In this document: positions 1-5,395 of the stretch, piece by piece
How the letters are laid out: every line of letters begins with the position of its first letter
How positions within the stretch are numbered: the first letter of the stretch is position 1
Source: DATBDM01 sp036269915
Lineage (GTDB): Bacteria; Actinomycetota; Thermoleophilia; Solirubrobacterales; Solirubrobacteraceae
Assembly (NCBI GenBank): GCA_036269915.1
Contig: DATBDM010000133.1
Coordinates: forward strand, 1-5,607
DNA length: 5,607 bases
Direction of reading: 5' to 3'
The notes under the pieces: model-generated
Databases searched by the model: none
The model's input: only the letters and a program-made list of their open reading frames with translations
What the model was told of the DNA's origin: nothing
Position numbers and translations under genes: made by a program

Positions 1-166
1 AGGCCTGCGGCTGCTCGAGCGAGGTGTACGGGCCCCACGAGAAGTAGCGCGTGACCGCCGGGTCGGACGCGAGCTCGAGCAGCGCGGGGGCGTCGTCGGG
101 CGTCGCGTAGCGCAGGGTCAGGACCGGCCCGCGGATCTCCAAATCGGCCGGGGCGGCGTCACTCAC
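1..166 (-). CDS. GNAT family N-acetyltransferase, RimJ/RimL-like (N-terminal part, runs off left edge)
   Basis: The minus strand from a GTG at 166-164 reads 55 codons without a stop to the window edge. The translation contains LTLRYATPDDAPALLELASD at residues 16-35, followed by PAVTRYFSWGPYTSLEQPQA. This is the typical opening of Acetyltransf_3-type GNAT proteins: a first beta strand with a Leu-x-x-Arg motif, then a helix after the Pro-Asp-Asp-Ala, then the Val-x-x-Tyr-x-x-Trp segment. Such enzymes transfer an acetyl group from acetyl-CoA to an amine on a protein N-terminus or a small molecule; the acetyl-CoA loop lies beyond the edge, so the substrate cannot be guessed. The GTG is chosen because no ATG fits, and a GAGGG-like stretch lies about 14 nt upstream, somewhat far for a ribosome binding site. 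It follows the MarR gene on the same strand after 70 bp. Confidence 0.8.
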   Translation of the reverse strand, partial: MSDAAPADLEIRGPVLTLRYATPDDAPALLELASDPAVTRYFSWGPYTSLEQPQA

Positions 167-199
167 CGCTGCGATGCTAGCCCTCGCAGACCCCGATCG

Positions 200-222
200 C
201 GTGTCTCATACTATAGTTCAGC
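200..222 (-). promoter_or_regulatory. AT-rich island with TATAGT, possible promoter for the GNAT gene
   Basis: Between the MarR stop and the GNAT start lies the only AT-rich patch nearby. It contains the perfect 8-bp palindrome ACTATAGT at 210-217. On the minus strand this gives TATAGT, a fair match to a sigma-70 -10 box, about 45-50 bp ahead of the GNAT start. I see no good TTGACA-like -35 at 17 bp spacing, so this is a weak call. It would let the GNAT gene be expressed separately from the MarR gene. Confidence 0.3.
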
Positions 223-236
223 TTCAGGGTTTGGGT

Positions 237-770
237 TCATAGCTTCCGACCCTCGGCGACCTCGGCGACCGGGCAGCGGCCCCTCGACCGGCCGCACGCG
301 TCGGTGTCGCACAGGCGGCAGATCCGGTCCTCGTCGGCCTCCTCGGCGGCCATCCCGGCGAGCACGAGCTCGGCCGCGCGGGTCAGCGCCGCCCGGTCGC
401 CGGCATCGAGCGGCGCCAGGGCGGTCTCGATGGCGGCCTCGCGCTGCGCACGGATGCGCGCCGCCGAACGCCGTCCGGCGGCGGTCAGCGCGAGGGCGAC
501 GGAACGTCCGTCGGCGCCCGTCCGGCGCTCCACGAGACCATCGCCGGCGAGGCGGTCCGCGAGCCGCACGGCACCGGAGTGCGACAGCCCGCAAACCCCC
601 GCCAGACGGTGGATCGAGGCACCTGCCGCCAACCCGTCCAGCGCGATGACGGCGGCCGGCCCGGACGCCCCGTGCCCACCCGCGCGCTCGACCGCCTCGC
701 GCATCGAATCGGCCAGCGCGAGCGCGGCGGCTCCGACGACGTTCGCTTCCCGCTTATATGCGTGACGCAT
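237..770 (-). CDS. MarR-family winged-helix regulator with C-terminal Cys4 cluster
   Basis: This 177-residue protein has the MarR layout: an N-terminal helix (residues about 10-30), a winged helix-turn-helix, and C-terminal dimerisation helices. The HTH reads SIHRLAGVCGLSHSGAVRLA, followed by the recognition-helix end DRLAGDGLVERR and the wing TGADGRSVALALTAAGR with its typical Asp-x-Arg. After the last helix comes a tail with CRLC...C...C at residues 151, 154, 159 and 166 (C-x2-C-x4-C-x6-C), which could bind zinc or another metal, or sense thiols. I chose the ATG at 770-768; a GTG two codons upstream (776) is also possible. Neither has a Shine-Dalgarno sequence at proper spacing (the nearest GGAGG, at 800-796, is about 20 nt away), so a leaderless transcript is possible. 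It diverges from the MFS exporter gene and probably represses it in the absence of a ligand; a palindrome over its own start suggests autoregulation. Confidence 0.9.
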   Translation of the reverse strand: MRHAYKREANVVGAAALALADSMREAVERAGGHGASGPAAVIALDGLAAGASIHRLAGVCGLSHSGAVRLADRLAGDGLVERRTGADGRSVALALTAAGRRSAARIRAQREAAIETALAPLDAGDRAALTRAAELVLAGMAAEEADEDRICRLCDTDACGRSRGRCPVAEVAEGRKL

Positions 771-771
771 A
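757..771. promoter_or_regulatory. Perfect 15-bp palindrome over the MarR start codon, candidate operator
   Basis: TATGCGT-G-ACGCATA is a perfect inverted repeat with 7-bp arms and a single central base. MarR dimers usually bind palindromes of about this size. It covers the ATG and the first codons (Met-Arg-His-Ala-Tyr) of the regulator, so a bound dimer would block transcription or initiation there. That it is an operator is inference; no second copy is visible in the divergent region. Confidence 0.45.
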
Positions 772-823
772 CACACAAGCTATCGATCGCCGAACCCTCC
801 ACCAACCCTCATCCAACCTAAAT

Positions 824-861
824 GGGGTCTGACCCCGTTTAACTAAAGAGGGTCAGACCCC
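824..861. repeat. Nested palindromic repeat pair (REP-like hairpin)
   Basis: GGGGTCTGACCCC at 824-836 is a 13-bp palindrome, and its near reverse complement GGGTCAGACCCC follows at 850-861. The two units together form a larger perfect stem of 12 bp (824-835 with 850-861) around a 14-nt AT-rich loop. Palindromes of the GGGGTCAGACCCC kind recur in many bacterial genomes as REP-like intergenic elements, sometimes linked to RAYT transposases; that comparison is from memory. It lies upstream of both neighbouring genes, so it is not where a terminator would be expected for either. Confidence 0.6.
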
Positions 862-916
862 CTGTTGGGCCGTGGCGCCGGCTGGAGCCTGCGGGTTCCC
901 GCGGCCGGCCGCGCCA

Positions 917-929
917 GGGGTCGGACCCC
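917..929. repeat. Third GGGGTC/GACCCC palindrome
   Basis: GGGGTC-G-GACCCC is a 13-bp palindrome with the same 6-bp arms as the unit at 824-836 but a different central base (G instead of T/A). It lies 55 bp beyond the hairpin pair. The shared arms suggest the same repeat family or the same binding protein. Confidence 0.5.
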
Positions 930-1044
930 CTGAGGCGGTCGCGCTCGAAGGTCTGAGCCCTGTCGCGTTATGTCCTTTCGGCGCCCTGCCACGCGCCCTC
1001 GAGCGTGGGTGGAGGGTTGTCTGGCTGTACGGTGCTCGCCCCCC

Positions 1045-2292
1045 ATGTCGCCCCGTGCCCGCCTCGCCGCGCTGCTGCCCGCACTGCGCAGCGCCGACTT
1101 CCGCGCGCTGTTCGGCGGGCAGGTCGTGTCGCTCGTCGGCGACGCGATCTACCCGATCGCGCTCGCGTTCGCGGTGCTCGACCTCGGCGGGAGCCCGGGG
1201 GCGCTCGGGCTCGTGCTCGCCGCGCAGGGGATCACGCTGACCGCGCTCGTCCTCGTCGCGGGAGTCTGGGCCGACCGGCTGCCTCGGCAGAGGCTGATGC
1301 TCGCGTCCGACCTCGGGCGCGGGGTCGTCCAGGCCGTCACCGCCACGCTGCTGATCTCCGGCCGCGCGGAGATCTGGCACCTCGCCGTGCTCGCAGCCGC
1401 CTACGGCGCGTTCGAGGCCGCCTTCCGTCCCGCCGCCGGCGGCCTGCTCCCGCAGATCGTCGACGGCGAGCACCTCCAGCAGGCCAACGCGCTGATGGGG
1501 CTCGCGCTCAACGCCGGCATGGTGCTCGGCCCCGCGCTCGCGGGCACGCTGATCGCGCTCACCGGCCCCGGGAGCGCGATCGCCATCGACGCGGCCACCT
1601 TCGCGATCAGCGCCGCCTTCCTCGTCCGCATCCGCGCACCGCGCCCCGAGCGAACGCCGAGCGACGACGGCCAGGAGGGCTTCTGGGCGGAGCTGCGCGG
1701 CGGCGTGGGCGAGGTCGCGGCGCGGCGCTGGCTGTGGACCTTCCTGCCCGGTCTGATGGCCTACCAGCTGATCGCGCTGCCCGGCGTGCTCGCCCTCGGC
1801 CCGGTGGTCGCCGATCGCGACCTCGGCGGCCCCGCGGCATGGGGCGCGATCACCGCCGCATTCGGGGTCGGGACGATCCTCGGCAACGTCGCCGCCCTGC
1901 GGATCCGCCCGAGCCGCCCGATGTTCGTCGCCACGCTCGCGTTCATCGGCTGCTCCACCCAGCCGATCGCGATCGCGCTCGGCGACTCGACGGCGGTGAT
2001 CGCCGGGCTGCTGCTGCTCGGCGGGATCGCCGTCTCGTTCGGCTTCGGGCAGTACGAGACGACGCTCGGCCGCGAGATCCCGCCGCAGGCACTCGGGCGG
2101 GTGACCTCGCTCGACTACTTCGTGACCGGTGGCGCGCTCTCGCTCGGCTTCGCGGTCGTCGGCCCGGTCGCCGCCCTCGTGGGCACACAGGCGACCCTGG
2201 TGGCCGCCGGCCTGATCACGATGGCGCTGTTCGCGCTCGCCGCGACCGTCCCCGACGTGCGCCATCTCAAGCGCCGCGCGGTCCCCGTCTAG
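1045..2292 (+). CDS. MFS transporter, drug/metabolite exporter type
   Basis: This 415-residue protein is very hydrophobic, with about 11-12 membrane segments split by a hydrophilic central loop (around residues 197-225, rich in Arg, Glu and Asp). The start LRSADFRALFGGQVVSLVGD at residues 14-33 is typical of the MFS_3/EntS-like exporter group. The MFS motif A is present between segments 2 and 3 as G73-x3-D77-R78-x2-R81, and PQIVDGEHLQQANALMGLAL followed by LGPALAG is the segment 5 region of this group. Proteins of this group use the proton gradient to expel drugs, siderophores or other small molecules. I chose the ATG at 1045 because the family begins about 14 residues before this LR-x-x-DFR motif; the frame stays open back to an ATG at 970, but that extension is Arg/Pro-rich and not family-like. 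A GGAGGG at 1011-1016 is 28 nt upstream, too far for this ATG and well placed only for a CTG at 1021. It diverges from the MarR gene, which probably controls it. Confidence 0.88.
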   Translation: MSPRARLAALLPALRSADFRALFGGQVVSLVGDAIYPIALAFAVLDLGGSPGALGLVLAAQGITLTALVLVAGVWADRLPRQRLMLASDLGRGVVQAVTATLLISGRAEIWHLAVLAAAYGAFEAAFRPAAGGLLPQIVDGEHLQQANALMGLALNAGMVLGPALAGTLIALTGPGSAIAIDAATFAISAAFLVRIRAPRPERTPSDDGQEGFWAELRGGVGEVAARRWLWTFLPGLMAYQLIALPGVLALGPVVADRDLGGPAAWGAITAAFGVGTILGNVAALRIRPSRPMFVATLAFIGCSTQPIAIALGDSTAVIAGLLLLGGIAVSFGFGQYETTLGREIPPQALGRVTSLDYFVTGGALSLGFAVVGPVAALVGTQATLVAAGLITMALFALAATVPDVRHLKRRAVPV

Positions 2293-2306
2293 CATCCGGC
2301 GCGGCC

Positions 2307-3308
2307 ATGGCGCCCCCGCTCTTCATCGTCGGCAACGACCGGTCCGGCACGACCATGCTGCGGCTGATCCTCGACCGCGGGCCGGAGGTCGCGATCCCGC
2401 CCGAGTCGATGTTCCTGACCGACCTCGCCGAGCGCCGCGAGCAGGATGGACCGCGCACCCCGGAGGAGTCCCGCGCGCTGGTCGCCGAGGTCTGGCGCCA
2501 CCCCAAGGTCCGGCTCTGGGAGCTGCCGGGCGAGGCGCCCGAGCCGCCGCCCGGCCTCGTCGGCCCCGACGCCTACTGCTTCGCCGTCGAGGCGCCGTTC
2601 CGCGCCTACGCGGCCCTGCACGGCAAGCCGCGCTGGGGCGACAAGACGCCGCACTACGTCCACCACGTCGACGCGCTGCTCGAGGTCTGGCCCGACGCGC
2701 GCTTCGTCGTCCTCGTCCGCGACGGCCGCGACGTCGCCCTCTCGCTCAAGCGGATGCCGTTCGGGCCCAACAACGCCTGGGCCGCCGGGCCGTGGTGGGC
2801 GCGCGGGATCCGCGCGGGCGCCGAGGCGCGCCGGCGCCATCCCGACCAGGTGCGCATCGTCCGCTACGAGGACCTCGTCGCCGACCCCGACGGCCAGGTC
2901 CGCGCCATCTGCGCCTTCCTCGAGCTCAGCTACGACCCGGCGATGCTCGACCTCGCCCACGCCGAACGCTCGCGCGTCGTCGCCGACCAGACGTCGTGGT
3001 TCCCGACGCTCTTCGAGGGCGTCAACACGCGCTCCGCCGGCCGCTGGCAGACCGAGATGTCCGAGCGCGACCAGCGACTCTTCACCGCCCACGCGCGCGC
3101 GGAGCTCGAGGCCAACGGCTACCCGGTCCCCGACGGCGAGATCACGGTCTCAGAGCGGCGGGCGAACTGGTACCGGCGCCACAACCAGCTGCTGCGCAAC
3201 GTCAACTTCGTGCGCCTACGCGTCTTCCAGGAGCGCGGCCGCGAGCTGCGCTTCGCGCTCGCCCGGCGGTTCGCCGACCCGCTGCGCCGTCAGCGCGACG
3301 CGCGGTAG
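2307..3308 (+). CDS. PAPS-dependent sulfotransferase family protein
   Basis: This 333-residue protein fits the Sulfotransfer_3 type, which moves a sulfo group from PAPS to a hydroxyl or amine. The 5'-phosphosulfate-binding loop is at the N-terminus (FIVGNDRSGTTMLR, with R12-S-G-T-T16), followed by IPPES at 30-34. GDKTP lies at 111-115, and the 3'-phosphate-binding segment RFVVLVRDGRDVALSLKR lies at 132-149 with Arg138 and Ser146 in the expected places. YEDLVADP and a later NTRSAGRW segment match the family's C-terminal half. The tail is strongly basic. It starts 14 bp after the MFS stop with no clear Shine-Dalgarno, so it probably depends on the exporter's transcript, perhaps by translational coupling. 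Its last 19 bp overlap the converging FemAB-like gene. The substrate cannot be told; a lipid, glycan or secondary metabolite is possible. Confidence 0.88.
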   Translation: MAPPLFIVGNDRSGTTMLRLILDRGPEVAIPPESMFLTDLAERREQDGPRTPEESRALVAEVWRHPKVRLWELPGEAPEPPPGLVGPDAYCFAVEAPFRAYAALHGKPRWGDKTPHYVHHVDALLEVWPDARFVVLVRDGRDVALSLKRMPFGPNNAWAAGPWWARGIRAGAEARRRHPDQVRIVRYEDLVADPDGQVRAICAFLELSYDPAMLDLAHAERSRVVADQTSWFPTLFEGVNTRSAGRWQTEMSERDQRLFTAHARAELEANGYPVPDGEITVSERRANWYRRHNQLLRNVNFVRLRVFQERGRELRFALARRFADPLRRQRDAR

Positions 3309-4279
3309 GCCGGGAAGAAGCCGCCCCAGTCGACCTCGGCCGAGCCGGTCAGCTCGGCGTAGGCGCCCGGGTCGTGCAGCGCCTTGCCGACGGCCGCCGG
3401 CCGCAGCCCGTCAGGCGCGAAGCGCAGCTTGTACTCGAGCAGCGAGTCCTCACGGCCGCCGACCCCGCCGCCGAGGTGCAGCAGCGAGTAGCCGTGCTCC
3501 CGTCCCCACTCGGCGAGGCCGAGCAGCGCCAGGTGCGACGCGCCCGAGCGCCCCGCGCCGTCGACGGTGCCGCCGAGGTGGTAGTGCAGCCAGGGCGGCT
3601 CGCCCATGCCGAGCATGCTCGCCACGAGGCGTCCCTCGGACAGCACGTCGGAGCGCACGAGGGGCACTGAGGCCAGCAGCCCGCTCCAGTACGCGGAGTC
3701 GAAGAAGTAGTAGTCCGAGGCGCCGGCCCGCCGCATCGACGCCTCGTACACCGGTACGAAGTCCTCCAGCGACTCCGGGCGCGCGACGCGGGTCTCGAAC
3801 CCCTCCCGCAGCGCCTTGCGCACCACGCGCCGGTGGTGGCGGTGCATGCCCGGCAGCAGCTCGCCCGCGTCGAGCGCCCACGCGACCGTCCCGTCGAGCC
3901 CGATGCGATGGAAGCCGGTCGGCTCGGCGAGCTCCTGGTTGGCGAACAGCGGGTGGTAGAGCACGAAGCTCGTGATCGCGCCGCGGCGCGCGCACCAGTC
4001 GGAGTAGGCGGCGGCGAAGGCCGCGACCGGGGGATCCTCGCCCAGCGCCACCGGGCCGCCGTAGCCGTACGGGCTCACGACGTCGACCGGATCCGAGCGC
4101 AGCAGCAGCGGGAAGATCACGTCGCCGCCGTCGCCCGCGAGGTGCAGCAGCGTCGGCGTCCCGTCGGCGAGCGCCGCCGACGCCTCGAGGTACCCGCGCG
4201 TGCAGTACACGTCGGTCACGCCGAGGTCGCGGAGCGCCGCGTCCCAGCGGCTCGGATGGATCTCGCGCAGCTCCGGCAA
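3290..4279 (-). CDS. FemAB-like GNAT family protein (Acetyltransf_6 type)
   Basis: This 329-residue protein has the two-lobe layout of FemAB/BioF2-like GNAT proteins. An N-terminal half contains VYCTRGYLEA and SPYGYGGP. A basic helix (HRHHRRVVRKALREGF, near residues 145-160) begins the second half. The C-terminal GNAT lobe has the motifs LHYHLGG, GASHLALLGLAEWGREHGY and LHLGGGVGG (267-275), with E277-D278-S279 and K284 after it. FemAB relatives add an amino acid from aminoacyl-tRNA to a peptidoglycan bridge or act in capsule and exopolysaccharide pathways; which applies here is not visible. The start is a TTG at 4279-4277: an in-frame TGA lies 36 bp upstream with no other start between, and the next GTG would remove about 23 residues of good sequence. 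The ribosome binding site is weak. It follows the small zinc-finger-like gene after 36 bp. Confidence 0.85.
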   Translation of the reverse strand: MPELREIHPSRWDAALRDLGVTDVYCTRGYLEASAALADGTPTLLHLAGDGGDVIFPLLLRSDPVDVVSPYGYGGPVALGEDPPVAAFAAAYSDWCARRGAITSFVLYHPLFANQELAEPTGFHRIGLDGTVAWALDAGELLPGMHRHHRRVVRKALREGFETRVARPESLEDFVPVYEASMRRAGASDYYFFDSAYWSGLLASVPLVRSDVLSEGRLVASMLGMGEPPWLHYHLGGTVDGAGRSGASHLALLGLAEWGREHGYSLLHLGGGVGGREDSLLEYKLRFAPDGLRPAAVGKALHDPGAYAELTGSAEVDWGGFFPAYRASR

Positions 4280-4300
4280 CCGCGCGAGCCTAGATGGTTG

Positions 4301-4316
4301 AGCGCCGCCCGGCGCT
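4301..4316. repeat. Small GC hairpin between the small zinc protein and FemAB-like genes
   Basis: AGCGCC (4301-4306) and GGCGCT (4311-4316) form a perfect 6-bp stem with a 4-nt loop, overlapping the stop codon of the upstream gene on the minus strand. No T-run follows, so it is not a clear terminator; it may lower read-through or protect the mRNA end. Short GC stems also arise by chance in DNA of this composition. Confidence 0.3.
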
Positions 4317-4486
4317 CAGGAGTCCATCGCGTCGTACGCCTCGCCCGCGACGAGCGCCTCGAGCTCGTCGCGCGGCAGCTCGCGCTCGTGCACGGAGCTC
4401 AGGTGCTCCCCGAGCCGCCCGGCGAGCTCGGCGTCGTCGGCGCCGGTGATCGTCTCACCGCACAGATCGCATTCGATGGTTCGCAT
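4316..4486 (-). CDS. Small C2H2 zinc-ribbon-like protein, 56 residues
   Basis: The minus strand from the ATG at 4486-4484 encodes MRTIECDLCGETITGADDAE, then continues to a TGA. Cys6, Cys9, His28 and His33 make a C-x2-C-x18-H-x4-H pattern, a plausible single zinc site; the layout recalls DUF1059-like and other short zinc-finger proteins of actinobacteria, though I cannot name the family. The rest is acidic and helical (ELPRDELEALVAGEAYDAMD), without membrane or signal segments, so it should be cytoplasmic. GGGAGG sits 4 nt before the ATG, the strongest ribosome binding site in the window. It begins 18 bp after the molybdopterin-subunit stop and ends 36 bp before the FemAB-like start, consistent with one transcript. 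Its function is unknown. Confidence 0.78.
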   Translation of the reverse strand: MRTIECDLCGETITGADDAELAGRLGEHLSSVHERELPRDELEALVAGEAYDAMDS

Positions 4487-4490
4487 GTCG

Positions 4491-4496
4491 CCTCCC
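4491..4496 (-). promoter_or_regulatory. Strong Shine-Dalgarno of the small zinc protein
   Basis: GGGAGG on the minus strand, 4 nt ahead of the ATG at 4486. It decides the start of this small gene, and is notable because the other genes here have weak or absent ribosome binding sites. Confidence 0.75.
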
Positions 4497-4504
4497 GATG
4501 GGGT

Positions 4505-5395
4505 CTACATCCGCTCGAGCAGCCGGTCAAGCCGTATCGGCAGGGTCCGGACCCGCACGCCGGTCGCGTGGTGGACCGCGTTGGCGACGGCCGCGGCGGT
4601 GCCCACGATGCCGATCTCGCCGATGCCCTTCGTGCCGACGGGGTTGAGGTGCGTGTCCTGCTCGTCGATCCACGCCACCTCGACGTCGGCGACGTCCGCG
4701 CAGGCCGGCACGTGGTATTGGGCCAGGTCGTGGTTGAGATAGTCGCCGAACTCGCGATCCATCGTCGACTCCTCGTGGAGGGCCATCCCCACGCCCATGG
4801 TCATGCCGCCGATGAACTGCGAGCGCGCGGTCCGGGCGTTGACGATCCGGCCCGCGGCGAAGACGCCGAGCATGCGCGGGACGCGGACCTCGCCGGTGTC
4901 GACGTCCACGCGGGCCTCGGCGAACTGCGCGCCGAAGGCGTGGCGGGAGAGCGGCTCGAGCCGCTTCAGGTCGTCCGTGGTGTCGTAGAACGCCTCGTCG
5001 CCGCCGGCCTTGAGCGCCTCGCAGGCGCCGAACACCGCCGAGCCCCACGAGCTCGTGCCGGACGAGCCGCCGGCCACGGACGCGCGCGGGAAGTCGCTGT
5101 GGCCGATCTCCACGCGCACCCGCTCGACCCCGACGCCGAGCGTGTCGGCCGCGATCTGGGTCAGCGCCGTCCGCGCGCCCGTGCCGATGTCGGCGGCGGC
5201 GATGCGCACCACGAAGCCGTCCCCCTCCACGCGCGCGAGCGCCTGCGAGGGCTGGCGATAGGTCGGGTAGACCGACGCCGCGACGCCCGTCCCGACCAGC
5301 CAGCGCCCCTCGCGCCGGACCCCAGGGGTCGGATCGCGCTCGGCCCAGCCGAAGCGCTCGGCGCCCTCGCGCAGGGCGGCGAGGGCGAGGTCACG
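4505..5395 (-). CDS. Xanthine dehydrogenase-family molybdopterin-binding subunit, 5'-truncated fragment
   Basis: About 297 codons match the middle and C-terminal part of XdhA/CoxL-type subunits, the molybdenum-cofactor chain of hydroxylases acting on purines, aldehydes, CO or aromatic N-heterocycles. From the N-terminal side one sees EGAERFGW, EGRWLVGTGVA, AAADIGTGARTALTQIAADT, the cofactor loop VAGGSSGTSS, HAFGAQFAEARVDVDTGEVR, NARTARSQFIGGMTMGVGMA and finally KGIGEIGIVG. The Glu of GIGE (codon 4616-4618) corresponds to the catalytic glutamate next to molybdenum. The family is usually 700 residues or more, so the N-terminal half is absent. The frame stays open to a GTG at 5443, but the codons beyond about 5395 are antisense to the opposite-strand paralog and do not look like this family. 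The loop between GACEALK and RHAFGAQF is also short compared with many relatives. Probably non-functional alone, unless the join is an assembly error. Confidence 0.82.
   Translation of the reverse strand, partial: RDLALAALREGAERFGWAERDPTPGVRREGRWLVGTGVAASVYPTYRQPSQALARVEGDGFVVRIAAADIGTGARTALTQIAADTLGVGVERVRVEIGHSDFPRASVAGGSSGTSSWGSAVFGACEALKAGGDEAFYDTTDDLKRLEPLSRHAFGAQFAEARVDVDTGEVRVPRMLGVFAAGRIVNARTARSQFIGGMTMGVGMALHEESTMDREFGDYLNHDLAQYHVPACADVADVEVAWIDEQDTHLNPVGTKGIGEIGIVGTAAAVANAVHHATGVRVRTLPIRLDRLLERM
4778..4942 (-). repeat. Left arm of an inverted duplication (molybdopterin domain)
   Basis: Aligned in reverse complement with 5441-5605: 142 of 165 bases agree by hand count (about 86%), without gaps. 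It contains a block of 40 identical bases at 4793-4832, matching 5551-5590. Confidence 0.8.

Larger units (their letters stand above)
771..1044. other. Divergent intergenic region between MarR and MFS genes
   Basis: This stretch must hold the promoters of the leftward MarR gene and the rightward MFS gene. The left part (777-850) is less GC-rich and contains TATCGAT and a TTTAACTAAA segment, but I cannot pick a convincing -35/-10 pair on either strand. It carries three GGGGTC/GACCCC palindromes (listed separately), a 14-bp GC palindrome at 900-913 (CGCGGCCGGCCGCG), and a stem with arms CCACGC (989-994) and GCGTGG (1003-1008) around an 8-nt loop, just before the MFS start. I see no coding region in it. 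Confidence 0.55.

Noticed and set aside
824..861. Rho-independent terminator
   Set aside because: The stem is upstream of both flanking genes and no T-run follows on either strand.
970..1044. N-terminal extension of the MFS protein to the ATG at 970
   Set aside because: The extra 25 residues are not hydrophobic or family-like, there is no ribosome binding site before 970, and the family normally starts near 1045.
853..2295. A 480-codon open frame on the minus strand opposite the MFS gene
   Set aside because: It is Arg/Asp/Glu/Gly-rich low-complexity translation, antisense to a clear membrane protein; typical shadow frame in GC-rich DNA.
1005..2306. Upstream extension of the sulfotransferase frame through the whole MFS gene
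   Set aside because: It is an Arg-rich shadow of the MFS gene; the PAPS loop lies right after the ATG at 2307, as usual in the family.
2446..3975. A 509-codon plus-strand frame crossing the sulfotransferase and FemAB-like genes
   Set aside because: Ser/Arg/Pro/Ala-rich with no recognisable motifs, and it spans two real genes on different strands.
4543..4554. GGGTCCGGACCC palindrome
   Set aside because: It lies inside the conserved C-terminal coding region of the molybdopterin subunit (Val-Arg-Thr-Leu); GC-rich palindromes of this length are expected by chance.
5318..5330. GACCCC-A-GGGGTC palindrome as a further copy of the intergenic repeat
   Set aside because: The arms are in the opposite order and it lies in coding sequence for Asp-Pro-Thr-Pro-Gly-Val, so chance is the simpler explanation.
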